A stretch of DNA of 64,000 nt from the NCBI GenBank assembly GCA_029204225.1, contig CM055094.1:15899595-15963594 (forward strand), read 5' to 3'. A model generated the notes under the pieces. It ran no database searches. It saw only the letters and a list, made by a program, of their open reading frames with translations, and was not told where the DNA came from. This stretch comes from Diphasiastrum complanatum. Taxonomy: Eukaryota; Streptophyta; Lycopodiopsida; Lycopodiales; Lycopodiaceae. Positions 11,734 through 23,335 of this stretch are shown piece after piece; position 1 is the stretch's first letter; the number at the start of each line of letters is the position of its first letter. A program made the position numbers and the translations under genes.

Positions 11734-13104
11734 ATGGGATCTGCTGGAGCATACCTTCTAGAAGCTAGTGAGAGGTTGAATTCTACAAATTATGCTATTT
11801 GGAAGGTTAGGATGGAGTCACTCTTGGTGCTCCAAGACCTTTATGAGTTCTTGATTGAAGATGAAGATGAACCTCTAGGTGCACAGGAGTTAGCTAGATA
11901 CAAGAAGAGATATAGGCTTGCACTTCATTGTGTGAAGATGAATGTGAGCAATGATTTGTTGAGAGAAGTATCAGTTTGTACTAGTGCTAAAGAGGCTTGG
12001 GAGTCTTTAAAATCAATCTATGAGTCTAGCAACACTTCTAGAGTTCTTATGCTTAGAAATCAAATTTTGCAAAGCATGAGGAGAAGTGAGGAGAGTGCAC
12101 ATGATTATGTACTCATAATCAAGTCTCTAAATAGGGAGTTGGCTTCCATTGGAGAGAAGATTTATGATGGAGAGCTTGTACAAATTGTCCTTAATGGTCT
12201 AGGAGATGACTTTGCAAATTTGGTCCAAAGTTTTGCCATACAAGACACTTTGCCAACTATAGAAAGACTTCATAGTGTATTAGTGGCTGAAGAGTGTAGG
12301 ATGCTCCATGCAAAATCTAGGATGAGTTCCTTGTCTTTGCAGGATGGTGATGAGAAACCCAATTTCTCATTCAAGGGCAAAAAGAAGACCAATGGAAAGA
12401 AGAAGCATCCAAAGGAGGCCAAAGAAGAGGATGATGCATCAAGCTCAAAGGACAAGTCAAAGCAGAAATGCTTCTTTTGTGGAAAGAAGGGGCATTATGC
12501 ATCTGAATGCTACAGGAGGCTAAGAGCACAAGTGGAGGAGGACAAACAAGTAAACCTTGCAAAGGAAGAGGAGGAGGATGAAGTAGATGTATTCTCGATG
12601 GCATCTACATCCTCACCAACAAGCAATAGCAATTCAAGAGACAATTGGTGGATCGACAGTGGGGCTAGCTCCCACATGTCTTGTGAAAAGGACTTTTTCT
12701 CAACCTTACACTCTTTCAATGCTGCTAAAAATTTTGTCTTTACTGCAAATGATGAAGAGTGTAGGATAGATGGTGTTGGTACCATCTCTTTGTGTCTAGA
12801 ATCCTCCAAATGCATGGATTTAGAAAATGTCCTTTATGTACCATCAATCACCAAGAATATGCTTAGTGTTGGTCTACTCTTAGAAAGTGGTTTGGATGTC
12901 CACTTTAAGCATGGTGTTTGCTTCATCTTGAAGAATGATGTTTGCATTGCAAAGGGATTTAAACATGGAAGATTGTTTAAGTTGGAAGCTACTGTTGCTT
13001 TTGAAAGAATGAGCTTGGCAAAGGAGGAGATCACTCAAGAGGAGACCTTGGAAAAGTGTGACTTTGGGGTGGTGAGCATTGGAGAGTCTACTATCTTTGA
13101 ATAA
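11734..13104 (+). CDS. gag-protease of element C
   Basis: This single open frame has 456 codons; the ATG at 11734 is the first in frame and begins MGSAGAYLLEASERL. Residues 1-200 form a Copia gag (UBN2-like) with NYAIWKVRMESLL and LNGLGDDFANLVQSF. A lysine-rich linker leads to a CCHC zinc knuckle, CFFCGKKGHYASEC, at about 249-262. The aspartic protease core WWIDSGASSHM follows at about 305-315. The frame ends after the protease region. Gag forms the virus-like particle and the protease processes it. Confidence 0.9.
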   Translation: MGSAGAYLLEASERLNSTNYAIWKVRMESLLVLQDLYEFLIEDEDEPLGAQELARYKKRYRLALHCVKMNVSNDLLREVSVCTSAKEAWESLKSIYESSNTSRVLMLRNQILQSMRRSEESAHDYVLIIKSLNRELASIGEKIYDGELVQIVLNGLGDDFANLVQSFAIQDTLPTIERLHSVLVAEECRMLHAKSRMSSLSLQDGDEKPNFSFKGKKKTNGKKKHPKEAKEEDDASSSKDKSKQKCFFCGKKGHYASECYRRLRAQVEEDKQVNLAKEEEEDEVDVFSMASTSSPTSNSNSRDNWWIDSGASSHMSCEKDFFSTLHSFNAAKNFVFTANDEECRIDGVGTISLCLESSKCMDLENVLYVPSITKNMLSVGLLLESGLDVHFKHGVCFILKNDVCIAKGFKHGRLFKLEATVAFERMSLAKEEITQEETLEKCDFGVVSIGESTIFE

Positions 13105-13956
13105 TTTTTGAAAAGTAGTAGTAGACATGAGGTGACTTGTTTCTTACCTTTAAGATTCATGATATTTATTACTTTGTATGACAAGACAATGAAATGGGAT
13201 GCTTTGAAATCTACATTTGTTGTTGATAAAGCAATTTCATTGGATAACTATTTTTGTAATAGTTTGAATAGAGTCATAGAAGCTGAAACATCATTTGCTT
13301 TGGAAATCTTTGTGTCCACATGCTTTGTGCAAGATCATTCCAATGTAACGACTAAAGATTATCCTATTTCAATGATAGGAATAATGGTAGTGTTTTGCTC
13401 TTCAAGTAGAGATTGTAAAATCTACTTGTTTTCCATCAAAGAAGTTGTCAATGGTGGAAATGTGATCTGGAGTGGAAGATTTGTAAACTTGAAGGAGTAG
13501 CTTTGGACCAACACATTATTCAATTCATTGAAGGTTTGGAGTCAAGTCAAGTGGAGGAGCAAGCTCAAGACCCAAGGACTCCAAGAAGAACCATGAGTAT
13601 CAAGATGGAGCCATCTAGGCTCAATCATATGGATCAAGCAAGGCAAATTGTCTTTGGCAACATTATGTATGCACTTAATAGTTTTAATGATGTATCTTCA
13701 AGTGCACAAAATGCCTTGGAATCCATGGCTTGTCATGATGTATAGTTTTTGAAGTGTGCTACATGCATATAGACACATTTGTGGAACATCTTGTAAGGGA
13801 TCCTTTAAGTGGTGGTGAAAGATCCTTCATGGACATCATTCTCTATTGGAGTCTCAAAAGTTCCTTGTTTGTAGCTGGATTTTTTAGAGACTTCTAAAAG
13901 CTTTCATTCATCTATCAAGAGAGTTGTAAATAGATCAAGCTAAATTTGAGGAGGAG
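13105..13956 (+). other. Tail of element C after protease: unrecognised open stretches
   Basis: Two open stretches, about 13108-13500 (in phase with gag) and 13503-13745, encode no reverse transcriptase, integrase or RNase H motif. I do not recognise either product. A purine tract, AGGAGGAG, ends the region at 13949-13956, just before the 3' LTR. Confidence 0.5.
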
Positions 13957-14656
13957 TTTGAAGAATTGTCAAAAATTGGCAAATCTAGCTTGATAAAAAA
14001 CCATGTAGAATAGTGTAAATTGTGTACACAAGTGGGTCCCACACATGTGAGGCCATGATGCCACGTGGTAAACCCATCCTAATGTAGGTTCGGTCAAGTC
14101 AAGAGAGTTGGTCATGTCTATTTGGTGGTCATCCCTACTTTATAGGACCTACACCTAAGTTTAAGGTGAAAATTTGACCAACTAGCTACCTACCAAGCAT
14201 AACTCTAGGAAATAGACTAGAATTTCATTTTAGGTCAAGGAGAGTGAGTAACTTCCTTATTACATGCTGTAAATCCACCTAAGTTCAAGAAGGAAGTCTA
14301 ATTTGCTATGTATTCCCTCTCTCCATAGTGAGAAGAAAGAAAATTTTTGGAGCTCATTGGCAATCTCAAGCTAGTTCACTATGTACATTGAGTTTTTGTG
14401 ATCCAAATGAAACCAAATCAATTTCTACTTGTTTCTCAGGTTGAAGGCGGTACTACAGCCTGTAGTACACACGTGTGGGCTCGGATTTCAATGTTTATCA
14501 ATGCTTTTGATTGTTAATGCTTGTTGTTTGTCAAATTGCCAATCTAGATCAACTTTTTTGTGTCTAGTTTTTTGATAGATTGTTAAGCAAGCATCCAATC
14601 ACTCTTGTGGATCTTTTGTAGATCCATTTATGGTCCTAAAGTATAGTACTTTCACA
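13957..14656 (+). repeat. 3' LTR of element C
   Basis: It is 700 bp and ends CTTTCACA, followed by TTGCA. CACACGTGTG lies at 14468-14477. Just before it, at 14450-14468, is a perfect hairpin GTACTACAG-C-CTGTAGTAC; the 5' LTR has the same hairpin with one change. Confidence 0.92.
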
Positions 14657-14661
14657 TTGCA

Positions 14662-16805
14662 TAGTTCTAGCATGAACTCGTGGGTTCAGAGATAGAGCTA
14701 TATAGCTCTGATTGTCGCACTGAAGTATAGAAGGGCCGATTTGCGGAAATTGTAGATTCTGAAGCAATCTTCCAAGCCATATATATGATCTCCTTTACTT
14801 CTGATGTAGCTGTAACATATTCAAATTCCGTGGAGAACAAACGTGGACTTTCTGGTATCAATGTCTCATGCCCAATCATAATTTGTATAGGTAATAAGTG
14901 TAAGTGCAACAATTGTATCTCTGTTATAGGGCAAAGCATAGTGCTTCGTCGCTTGAATGTACCTCATCAATCGTTGCAGAGCCTTCCAATGTTGTAGGCC
15001 TAGATTGGACATGTACTATGACAGTGTGCTTACCGCATAGGCTAGATCAAGATGTGTGCAGATCATAGAGTACATTATCGATCCGATTATGGATTGATAA
15101 GGATATCTCCTCATCTCCTTCTATTCTGCATTAGTTCTGGGGCACATGTCCTTTGATAGCTTGGATCCTGGATCCAGTGGTGTGTCTATCAGCTTATAGT
15201 CCTCCATGCCATATTTGCAAAGTACATTGTTCAGATATGCTTCCTGGCTTACAATAATCCTTTTACTTGCGCGATCATTACCAAGTAGATTGGACATGTA
15301 CTATGACAGTGTGCTTACCGCATAGGCTAGATTAGGATGTGTGCAGATCATAGAGTACATTATCGATCTGATTATGGATTGATAAGGATATCTCCTCATC
15401 TCCTTCTATTCTGCATTAGTTCTGGGGCACATGTCCTTTGATAGCTTGGATCTTGGATCCAATGGTGTGTCTATCAGCTTATAGTCCTCCATGCCATATC
15501 TGCAAAGTACATTGTTCAGATATGCTTCCTGGCTTACAATAATCCTTTTGCTTGTGCGATCATTACCAAGTAGGCAACGAACTGGCCCTAAATCCGTCAT
15601 TTCAAATTTTTATGATAGAAGAGACTTTGTCTCGTGCAATAACTGAGTTGAGTTGCTGATAATTAAAGAATCATCGAGATATAAGGCTATTATCACATAG
15701 CTTGAGCTCTTGAGGTACACATTTGAGTCTCTAGAGCATGAAGTAAAATCTGTTGCAACAAGAAGTGATTGATTCATTCATACCATGCCCTAGGAGCTTG
15801 CTTGAGGTCGTAAAGTGCCTTCTACAATTTGCACACCAAATGCTCTTGGCCTTGAAGGACGTAACCTTCTGGTTGATAAATGAAAATATCGTCTTGTATG
15901 TATCTGTGAAGGAATGTCGTCTGGAAGTCCATCTGATGAATGTCCAGATTCTCTGCAGCAGCTATAGCTAGCAAGGTGTGAATAGATTGATGTTTTACCA
16001 CTGGACTGAAGGTGTCGGTGTAATCTATTCCATAAACTTGTTCATAACCTTTAACCACCAATCGAGCTTTCCATTTGGAGATAGATCCATCTGGCTTGAG
16101 CTTTCGTTTGAATCCACTTGGTGTCAATGAGTTTCATACCTGCAGGAGGATCGACGAGACTCCAGGTCTTTTTTCTTCATTAGTGAGTCGTACTTAGAGT
16201 CCATAGCAGTTTTCATTTGTCTGCATGTGTCATTGACAAAGCTTCTGTAATGAAGGTAGGTTCATCATGGTTTATAAACCCCCAAGGGACGAAGTGATCA
16301 GGTTGTTGTCGTTGTCGTGCAGACCTTCAAACTGCAGGTTTTTGAGTAGACATCTCTCTTGGGAGAATGATAGGGATATCTTTAGCTGTGGTTGAACAAT
16401 CGTAGGTCCAGGCCTATCGATGGTGAATGGAGTTCTTAAATCAAACTCCTACATTTCTTGCTTCCGCTTGAAATCATAAAATTTGTCTTCAAGAAAGACA
16501 ACATCTCGGCTAACTGAGATCTGACCTGTATCAGCATCATAAATGCGATATGCTTTATTTGATGTTGAATAGCCAATGAAAATGTACTTATATCTTACAA
16601 GGTCAAGCTTCTTCCTTAGATTAGACGATATTTGTGAATAGCAGAGGCATCCAAACACACATAGGTGTTTCAGACTTGGTTTGTACTCGTAGTAGGCTTC
16701 AAACGAAGTTTTGGAGTCAACGGCCTTCATACTGGAGTAGTTTTGTAGATAGCAAACTATGGATATTGCTTCATAGGATACAGCAGAATAGAGGTCATTG
16801 TTCCA
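14662..16805 (-). mobile_element. Ty1/copia pol relic D (minus strand)
   Basis: Read on the minus strand from the right: integrase C-terminal region (VFGCLCYSQISSNLRKKLDL, about 16449-16805), then reverse transcriptase with [20 protein letters not shown] (15822-16127), then RNase H with IQIMIGHETLIPESPRL-like sequence down to 14662. It is a close relative of the element in the MORN intron. No LTR remains at either end. It has many breaks, and part of its pol is present as two near-identical tandem copies. Its left end meets element C exactly. Confidence 0.85.
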
Positions 16806-17227
16806 CCAAAGAAAAACAATGATGAAAAAGGATCTTAGATTACTTAGAGACTAAGAATATAGAGTAGTTCTGATTTGTTTAGATGTCAGAGTAGGTGTCG
16901 TAGAAAACCATGGAGAATGTGAACAATTTAGGCATCTGAGACAGCCATGCTATTCTCAGTTTTTGACAGATATGTTCTGATAAGCAAGTAAAGAGTGAGA
17001 GGCATTCAAGCATTCAACAAGAATACAACTATTATGAAAAATGGCGCTTCTATATAAAAGTGTGTTGTAGTAACAATGATATCAGATCATAGAACAATCG
17101 CGCGAAGTGCATGATCCTACTTACAGAAGCTAATGAATGCTATCTTTCAAAATACTTTTTACTCTCTCTCTAAATTATCACTAGTAGTAGACCTCTTTTG
17201 GTCGTTTGATCTCTGTCGCAATTTCGC

Positions 17228-17274
<47 letters not shown>

Positions 17275-17330
17275 ATGTCTGTATGCTCTTCAAATCACTT
17301 AGATGTTTATATAGCTGCCAAAAGATCTTT
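16806..17330. other. LTR-like or non-coding flank with a GT tract
   Basis: There is no coding signal. The stretch around 17195-17230 (TTTTGGTCGTTTGATCTCTG) recurs at about 23395-23425, so it belongs to the same dispersed repeat as the 1-kb units that follow. Confidence 0.5.
17231..17273 (+). repeat. (GT)n microsatellite
   Basis: About 21 uninterrupted GT units inside an LTR-like repeat. A shorter (GT)n lies in the related copy near 23430. Confidence 0.95.
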
Positions 17331-19580
17331 AGTTATTCTAATTACAGTTTAAAAGATCATTAACAGCCCTTGAACTTGATCTGTTGATCGGTTATTAGTG
17401 CATCATGAAGACATGAAGAAGTACAATAAAAGGATCTCCTTCATATGCGTCAAGAGCATGAGGCGTCGTTGCAACCGTAGCCTATCGCAAGAGTGTGAAG
17501 ATAAAATCGTATGTCAACCACAATCATTGACTTGGCAGTTTCCTTCAGTCGACTACCGTTCGTTCACTTCATAGGTGACCGTAAGTGAAAACTTACGGTG
17601 TCTGGCGGTGAGTTGCAGTCTTCACTTCATTGATCATAAGCAAGGCTTTGCGGTTCGTTCATTTCGTATGTAGTCGTAAGCGAGACTCTGCGGTTTACTT
17701 CAACTGTAAGCTAGACACTTACGGATCCTGGTGGTGAGTCTTCGCATGTGACCATCAGCAAGACTTTGCAGTTTACTTCGGTCTCTTTCGTAAGTGACCG
17801 TAGGCAAGATACTTACGGTTTCTAGTGGTTCCTTGTGGTGTCTTGCCTGTTGAAGTTTTCCATGTATTTCTACAGAAGATTGTCAAAAAAGGTAGACCGT
17901 TTTTGTAGATGCTTGAGAGAGTGATTTCCTTAAGAGATGAAGGAGGTGAAAAGGATGAGTAGGAGTAAGATTAAACTCCAACACAATCATGATCCAACAG
18001 ACTAGTGACCAGGTAGAGCTAGTAAGGATGTACGTAGTACTACTTAGTGAAGTTTGAGAAATCTATGGGATGAACTGAGAGAAATACGATCTCCAAAATT
18101 GTACATGTTGATTTTTACCTAATAGAAAGGAGTACTATCCTAGATAAGACGTCATAGGGGTACATAGTGGACTAGAACTAAACGACTCCACCACACTAGT
18201 GGTATTACCATGCGGCCACAAGATAAGGTGCTTAGCATCGTGGAAGTGTTGATTTCACCACTAAGAGTGTTAGGAGCCACACACTTAGCCGACCTGCTCT
18301 CTAGTATTTAGTTATTATTTAAAAGATCTTTAGTTATTCTAATTACAGTTTAAAATATCATTAACAAACCCTTGAACTTGATCTGTTGATCGGTTATTAG
18401 TGCATCATGAAGACATGAAGAAGTACAATAAAAGGATCTCCTTCATATGCATCAAGAGCATGAGGCGTCATTGCAACCGTAGCCTATCACAAGAGTGTGA
18501 AGATAAAATCGTATGTCAACCGCAATCATTGACTTGGCAGTTTCCTTCAGTCGACTACTGTTCATTCACTTCATAGGTGACCGTAAGTGATAACTTACGG
18601 TGTCTGGTGGTGAGTTGCAGTCTTTACTTCATTGACCGTAAGCAAGGCTTTGCAGCGCCTTGCAGTTCGTTCATTTCATATGTAGTCGTAAGCGAGACTC
18701 TGCAGTTTACTTCAACTTTAAGCTAGACACTTACGGTTCCTGGCGGTGAGTCTTTGCATGTGACCGTAAGCAAGACTTTGCGGTTTACTTCGGTCTCTTT
18801 CGTAAGTAACCGTAGGCAGGATACTTACGGTTTCTAGCGGTTCCTTGTGGTGTCTTTCCTGTTGAAGTTTTCCATGTATTTCTACAAAAGACTATAAAAA
18901 AAGGTAGACCATTTCTGCAGATGTTTGAGAGAGTGATTTTCTTAAGAGATGAAGGGGGTGAAAATGATGAGTAGGAGTAAGATTAAACTCCAACACAATC
19001 ATGATCCAACAGACTAGTGACCAGGTAGAGCTAGTAAGGACGTACATAGTACTACTTAGTGAAGTTTGAGAAATCTATGGGATGAACTGAGAGAAATACG
19101 ATGTCGCAAATTGTACATGTTGACCTTTACCTAATAGAAAGGAGTACTATCCTAGATAAGACGTCATAGGGGTACATAGTGGATTAGAACTAAATGACTC
19201 CACCACACTGGTGGTATTACCATGCGGCCACAAGATAAGGTGCTTAGCATCGTGGAAGCGTTGATTCCACCACTAAGAGTGTTAGGAGCCACACACTTAG
19301 CCGACCTGCTCTCTAGTATTTAGTTATTCTAATTACAGTTTAAAAGATCTTTAGTTATTCTAATTATAGTTTAAAAGATCATTAACAGCCCTTGAACTTG
19401 ATCTGTTGATCAGTTATTAGTGCACCATGAAGACATGAAGAAGTACAATAAAAGGATCTCCTTCATATGCGTCAAGAGCATGAGTTGCCGTTGCAATCGT
19501 AGCCTATCACAAGAGTGTGAAGATAAAATTGTATGTCAACCGCAATCATTGACTTGGCAGTTTCCTTCAGTCGACTACCG
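17331..19580. repeat. Tandem array of 1-kb LTR-like units (two full, one partial)
   Basis: Units begin AGTTATTCTAATTA at 17331, 18332 and 19353, giving periods of 1001 and 1021 bp; the third stops near 19580. Each full unit contains, read on the minus strand, the LTR start TGTTGGAGTTTAATCTTA of the family in the MORN intron (plus-strand ends near 17982 and 18992). Each also holds many short motifs around ACCGTAAG and its inverse ACTTACGG. The array therefore looks like LTR sequence joined head to tail. No protein is encoded. Confidence 0.85.
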
Positions 19581-19589
19581 TTCGGTACT

Positions 19590-21430
19590 GTAGAACGCAA
19601 GATATGACAACATATATTTTTACCAAAGCATTAAGTTTGGAAGCACACATAAGATTTTGTGTAGAACTAAGTTTGAAGGTCAAGGCATTCAAAGATTCAA
19701 ATTATGAAAAAGTGTTGGATTATCGACTAATAGGTTTTAATCATCATCCATTATTTATCCAGTTTTGCGGATTTTTCCTTGTTTTTATACAGTCTACAGA
19801 ATTACAAGTGTTTTTATGATAGTCTGTAGAAATACACAAAGTTTGACAACAGTGTCGTATTTTCTCTCTCTACAATCCAGACAGTGTCGCCTGTCAAGAA
19901 TTACGAGTAAAATTACAGTGTCGCGTTTTTCGCATTTTAGCGACACTATCGCCTGTCAAGGATCTCGTGTAAAAATGCAGTGTCGCATTTTTCGCATTTT
20001 TCGCCTGTCAGGAATTACGAGTAAAAATGCAAAGTCGCATTTTTCAAAGTGCCTCAAATGTTAAAGAAATGACTCTGACAAAGTGTGGGGCTACCTCAAA
20101 TATGAAGGAAATGAGATTTTAGGACACTGTCGCATTTTTTGCAAAAAGCTGACACTGTCGTCTTTTTGCGACACTGTCGCCCATGGCAGTTTTAGTTCAT
20201 TTCTGCAGAGTAACAGTTTTAGTTCATTTCTGTAGACATACTGTTTACGGCCAATTTTCACCGCTTATCAGCAATCAATTTCTGAGAAGGAACTAGATGA
20301 ATGCCAACGAACACCAGCCAACTGGCAATCACATTTGACGACCTAATTACTTAGTATAAATCAGCTATTCATACATCTCATCAAGTAATGAATCAACATT
20401 GTGAATTGTGAAAAAATTGAGTGTTATTATACGACACTTCTTGCGCTCTCATCAAGCAGATCTGTCATGCCCATGACTGGTCTCGGGTATCGTGTTTACG
20501 CTAGGGACCGGTAGACCAACAACCCATAAGTTAATTGTGACTATAAGGGAATTGGGGCCCTTATGTGTACATGGTCATAATTTATGGTTGTAGGCCTAAA
20601 CACATGGTGGTGGAGTTGGTATGGGTCTATCAGTGAGTCATTAGGGAACTGGATGACGTGGCCCAGATAGGCTACAGAGGTGTCACAGTGCACTACTAGT
20701 GGTGCATGGGCCTTGGAGGGTATAAGTATACCTGCTGGGCTCTAGCTAGTGTATGCTTATTTTGTGATTAATAGCTACATGCTGCTGGTGTGAATCCTCT
20801 TTCCATGACTCTGATTGATCCATAGCTTGGGGGCTAGATCCGTACGATCTAGGTTTGGTTGGGTTGGTTTAACCTCCACCAGTTCCCATCTGTTGTTGCT
20901 TTGTATGGTATGCTTAGACTAGAATCCTGTTGTGAGGACTTTATAAGATCGTTCACAATTAGAAAGTATTGTAGTTAGCTCTCTATCAAGCTTTCAAGCT
21001 TGAGCTCTCTTGAGTATTCTAGGTCAGTCTTTTAGAGATTTATTTTAGAGTTGCTATTGCGCTGCTGCTTATCAGCAGAGCTACTTATTATCAGACTTTT
21101 TCTTAGTTACTCAAAGTCAGCTTAGAGTGCGCGGTTTCTATCCACTATTGTCTTGCACTCATTAGCATCTGATTTTGTTTTTCTGAATCAATACTATTTT
21201 TTATTGCGTTCAGTATATGTCAAAATGCATGCATCTCTGTATTGCTTTTGTAACTGATAGAAATTGTTTGAGAATTCAATACTTTATGTTTGGCTACGTA
21301 ATCACTTAGTATCTAGCGAAAGTTAGTTGCTAAATATTGAACGTGATTTCCATCACTACTGCTTTGTTCAATTTTTGATAGGCGTAGTCAAGCATTGGAA
21401 GTAGGAAGTTTTCGCATTCCATTATCTACC
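19590..21430 (+). mobile_element. LTR relic related to element F, carrying a nested insertion
   Basis: It shares with the LTR at 25315-26527, in the same order, an array of GACACTGTCGC-like motifs, a GCGGTTTC...CATTGTCTTG-type block, TTTGGCTACGTAATCA and ATAGGCGTAGTCA. It is interrupted by a foreign insert at 20461-21074. There is no coding part next to it. Confidence 0.7.
20461..21074 (+). mobile_element. 614-bp LTR-like insertion (probable solo LTR)
   Basis: It is flanked by GCAGA on both sides (20456-20460 and 21075-21079) and splits an LTR of the F family. It starts TCTGTCATGCCC and ends TTATCA, with a TATA-like GGGTATAAGTATACC near 20709. TGTCATGCCC-type starts are known in plant Ty3/gypsy LTRs. 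The two bases before TG are unusual, so the exact ends are uncertain. Confidence 0.6.
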
Positions 21431-22536
21431 TATTTTTGACAATTTTGTGTATAGTATAGTCTCTAGTTGTAAAAAAAAAAATTGTAACTTTCGAATGAGA
21501 GCTCGGATTGAAACAATTATAGCACCATTAGAAAGCCCTCAACGAGAGCTTTCCAACGACATCCGACATGACCCAGTTTTGACATATGTTTAAAAAGATA
21601 TTTGTAGTCAAAGTTTTGTTTGGTCAAAGTCAATGGTCAACCTGATATCGAAATTGAGCTTGAGTGTTTTGATTGGTCCATGTATAAGAAACTTTTAAGA
21701 AAAAAATAAAAAAATATCTTTTAGGAAGGCCCCTTTTTCACTCAAATTTTCTCTAATGGTTGTTTGCGGAAGCGAAAGAGCAGACAATCAAACAAAGCAT
21801 AAAGTCAGACAGAACATACAATTCTGACTTTGACTCTGAATGCAAAACCAAGACAGTAATTGATTCAGATTACTATATGGAAATACAAGTCAAATTGATG
21901 CTATGAGCACAAGACAATAGCAGGTGAGACCGTGTGCTCAGGAAGCTAACTCCGCTATGTAAAAGCTATGAGCTTATTATTGACAATCAGTTTGAAAGAA
22001 AGAATCAATGCGTGAAAGCATCTACCGTGTCTGTCTCTAATGACATAATACATAGCATGATATTGATTTCAATTACTATAGCTATATACAAATTTATAGT
22101 TATGTAGATGTATGTACAAGAAGGTTGCGTGGAGTCATTGCGCCGGCTTGAGTAGATCGTGACTGTTGTTGTCATCGTCCAAGTAGTTGCACAGTACAGG
22201 AAGTGGGCGTGAGAAGGCTTTGATTGTTCGAAGTCGAGCGTGTTGCTGTTGATAGTCAATAAAGTCGGGATAGTCGTTTCATGGTCCTCGACGATAGTCG
22301 ACTGACTTGACAAGTCGGGCTTCCCCGATAAGTCTACCAAGTCGGGCTTCTTCGATAAGTTGGGCAACTCCTACAAGCCGGGTAACTTTGACAAGCCGGA
22401 CTGCCACTCTCTTGTCTGTCTTCAATAATAGAGTATTTTCTACAGACTGTGCGAGAATACATGTAAAATTACAGCTATATAAATGGAACTAGATTAACAT
22501 GGGATTTAGGAGAGTAGAGGAATAAATCCAACAAAG
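21431..22536. other. Repeat-derived DNA with a minus-strand F-type LTR end
   Basis: There is no gene. Short repeats around AAGTCGGGCTTC lie at 22310-22400. The right end (about 22500-22536) is the reverse complement of the start of the F-family LTR (TGTTGGATTTAT...CTCTACTCTCC), so an inverted LTR fragment ends at 22536. Confidence 0.55.
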
Positions 22537-23335
22537 AGAAGCTTGGATCATCTCAAGGAGGAGAAGGCAATTGGATTGCCTCAATCTATGTTCCATCATG
22601 GTAAGGCTCATGAAGATGCTGCTTTGACAAAAACACTTGGAGAGTTATTGTGGGCAAGAGACAGACCAGGGACAAAGCCAAGGGCCAGAGAAAAGCATGA
22701 CACCATCCACGGAGGAGCCCAAGGCTCTCGCTCCATATCGGCCTCCAAGGCCTTCAAAAGACCCAAAAGCATGGAGGAAGAAATTAATGAGTTCCTAATG
22801 CAATATCCTGATGAATCCTCACATGAGAGGTGGCAGGTTTCTCTCATTAATCAGGGGCAATGAAATCTCATGTCTCCTGGCGTTGGCACCACAACCTGCA
22901 TGGTGGCAGTACATCTTGGAGCACACATTGTTGGCCATCAGGGCATATGTGTCCAACCCAAGGACACAAAAAATAAATCCCCACTACGTTCCTATTCCAG
23001 AACGCAAAAAATGGGCGCAGTGTGAGATACCTTTGGACCAGATAACGATCAGAACTATGAACTGGCCAAAGACTCCATGCCGAATATGGTTGGGGCATGG
23101 ATGTAGATGCCAAAAGAACATCTCAAGTGTCCGGATGCCACAGTTTGCGCGGCTGCAGAATCCACTCGTGACTTGGAATTTTTGATGCGGGTTCCTAGCA
23201 AATGGGACAATTTTTTATCTCCTAAACATTGGTGTGTTTGTCGAGAGTATTTTGTTGAATTGCACCAAGAACTACTAATGAAGGATAGTTACTTGCACCA
23301 ATGGATTGTCTAGGCCACATTTTAGCAATTTATCA
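22537..23335 (+). other. Unrecognised GC-richer coding-like patch
   Basis: The patch is less AT-rich than its surroundings and has codon-like texture. Open stretches lie at 22543-22863 (with KRPKSMEEEINEFLMQYPDE), 22811-23185 (with PQPAWWQYILEHTLLAIRAY) and 23107-23313 (with WDNFLSPKHWCVCREYFVEL). None has a recognisable domain. They overlap in different frames, so not all can be real. It starts directly after an LTR end at 22536 and stops where a dispersed repeat begins. A captured host-gene fragment or part of an unfamiliar element both fit. Confidence 0.35.

Larger units (their letters stand above)
10260..14656 (+). mobile_element. Non-autonomous Ty1/copia element C, complete LTR to LTR
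   Basis: The element is 4397 bp with two 700-bp LTRs, a primer site, a leader, a gag-protease gene and a purine tract (13949-13956). The flanking five bases are TTGCA on both sides (10255-10259 and 14657-14661). No integrase, reverse transcriptase or RNase H was seen, and the space between the protease and the 3' LTR (about 0.85 kb) is too small for them. It would therefore depend on enzymes supplied by a relative. The LTRs differ at roughly 3-4 % of sites by eye, which suggests an age of one to a few million years under usual plant rates. It looks whole for its type. Confidence 0.9.

Noticed and set aside
12270-13128. Minus-strand open frames within gag of element C
   Set aside because: They are antisense to a clear gag-protease frame.
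17331-19580. CRISPR-like or ordinary satellite array
   Set aside because: The units are about 1 kb, contain an LTR start and number only two and a part.
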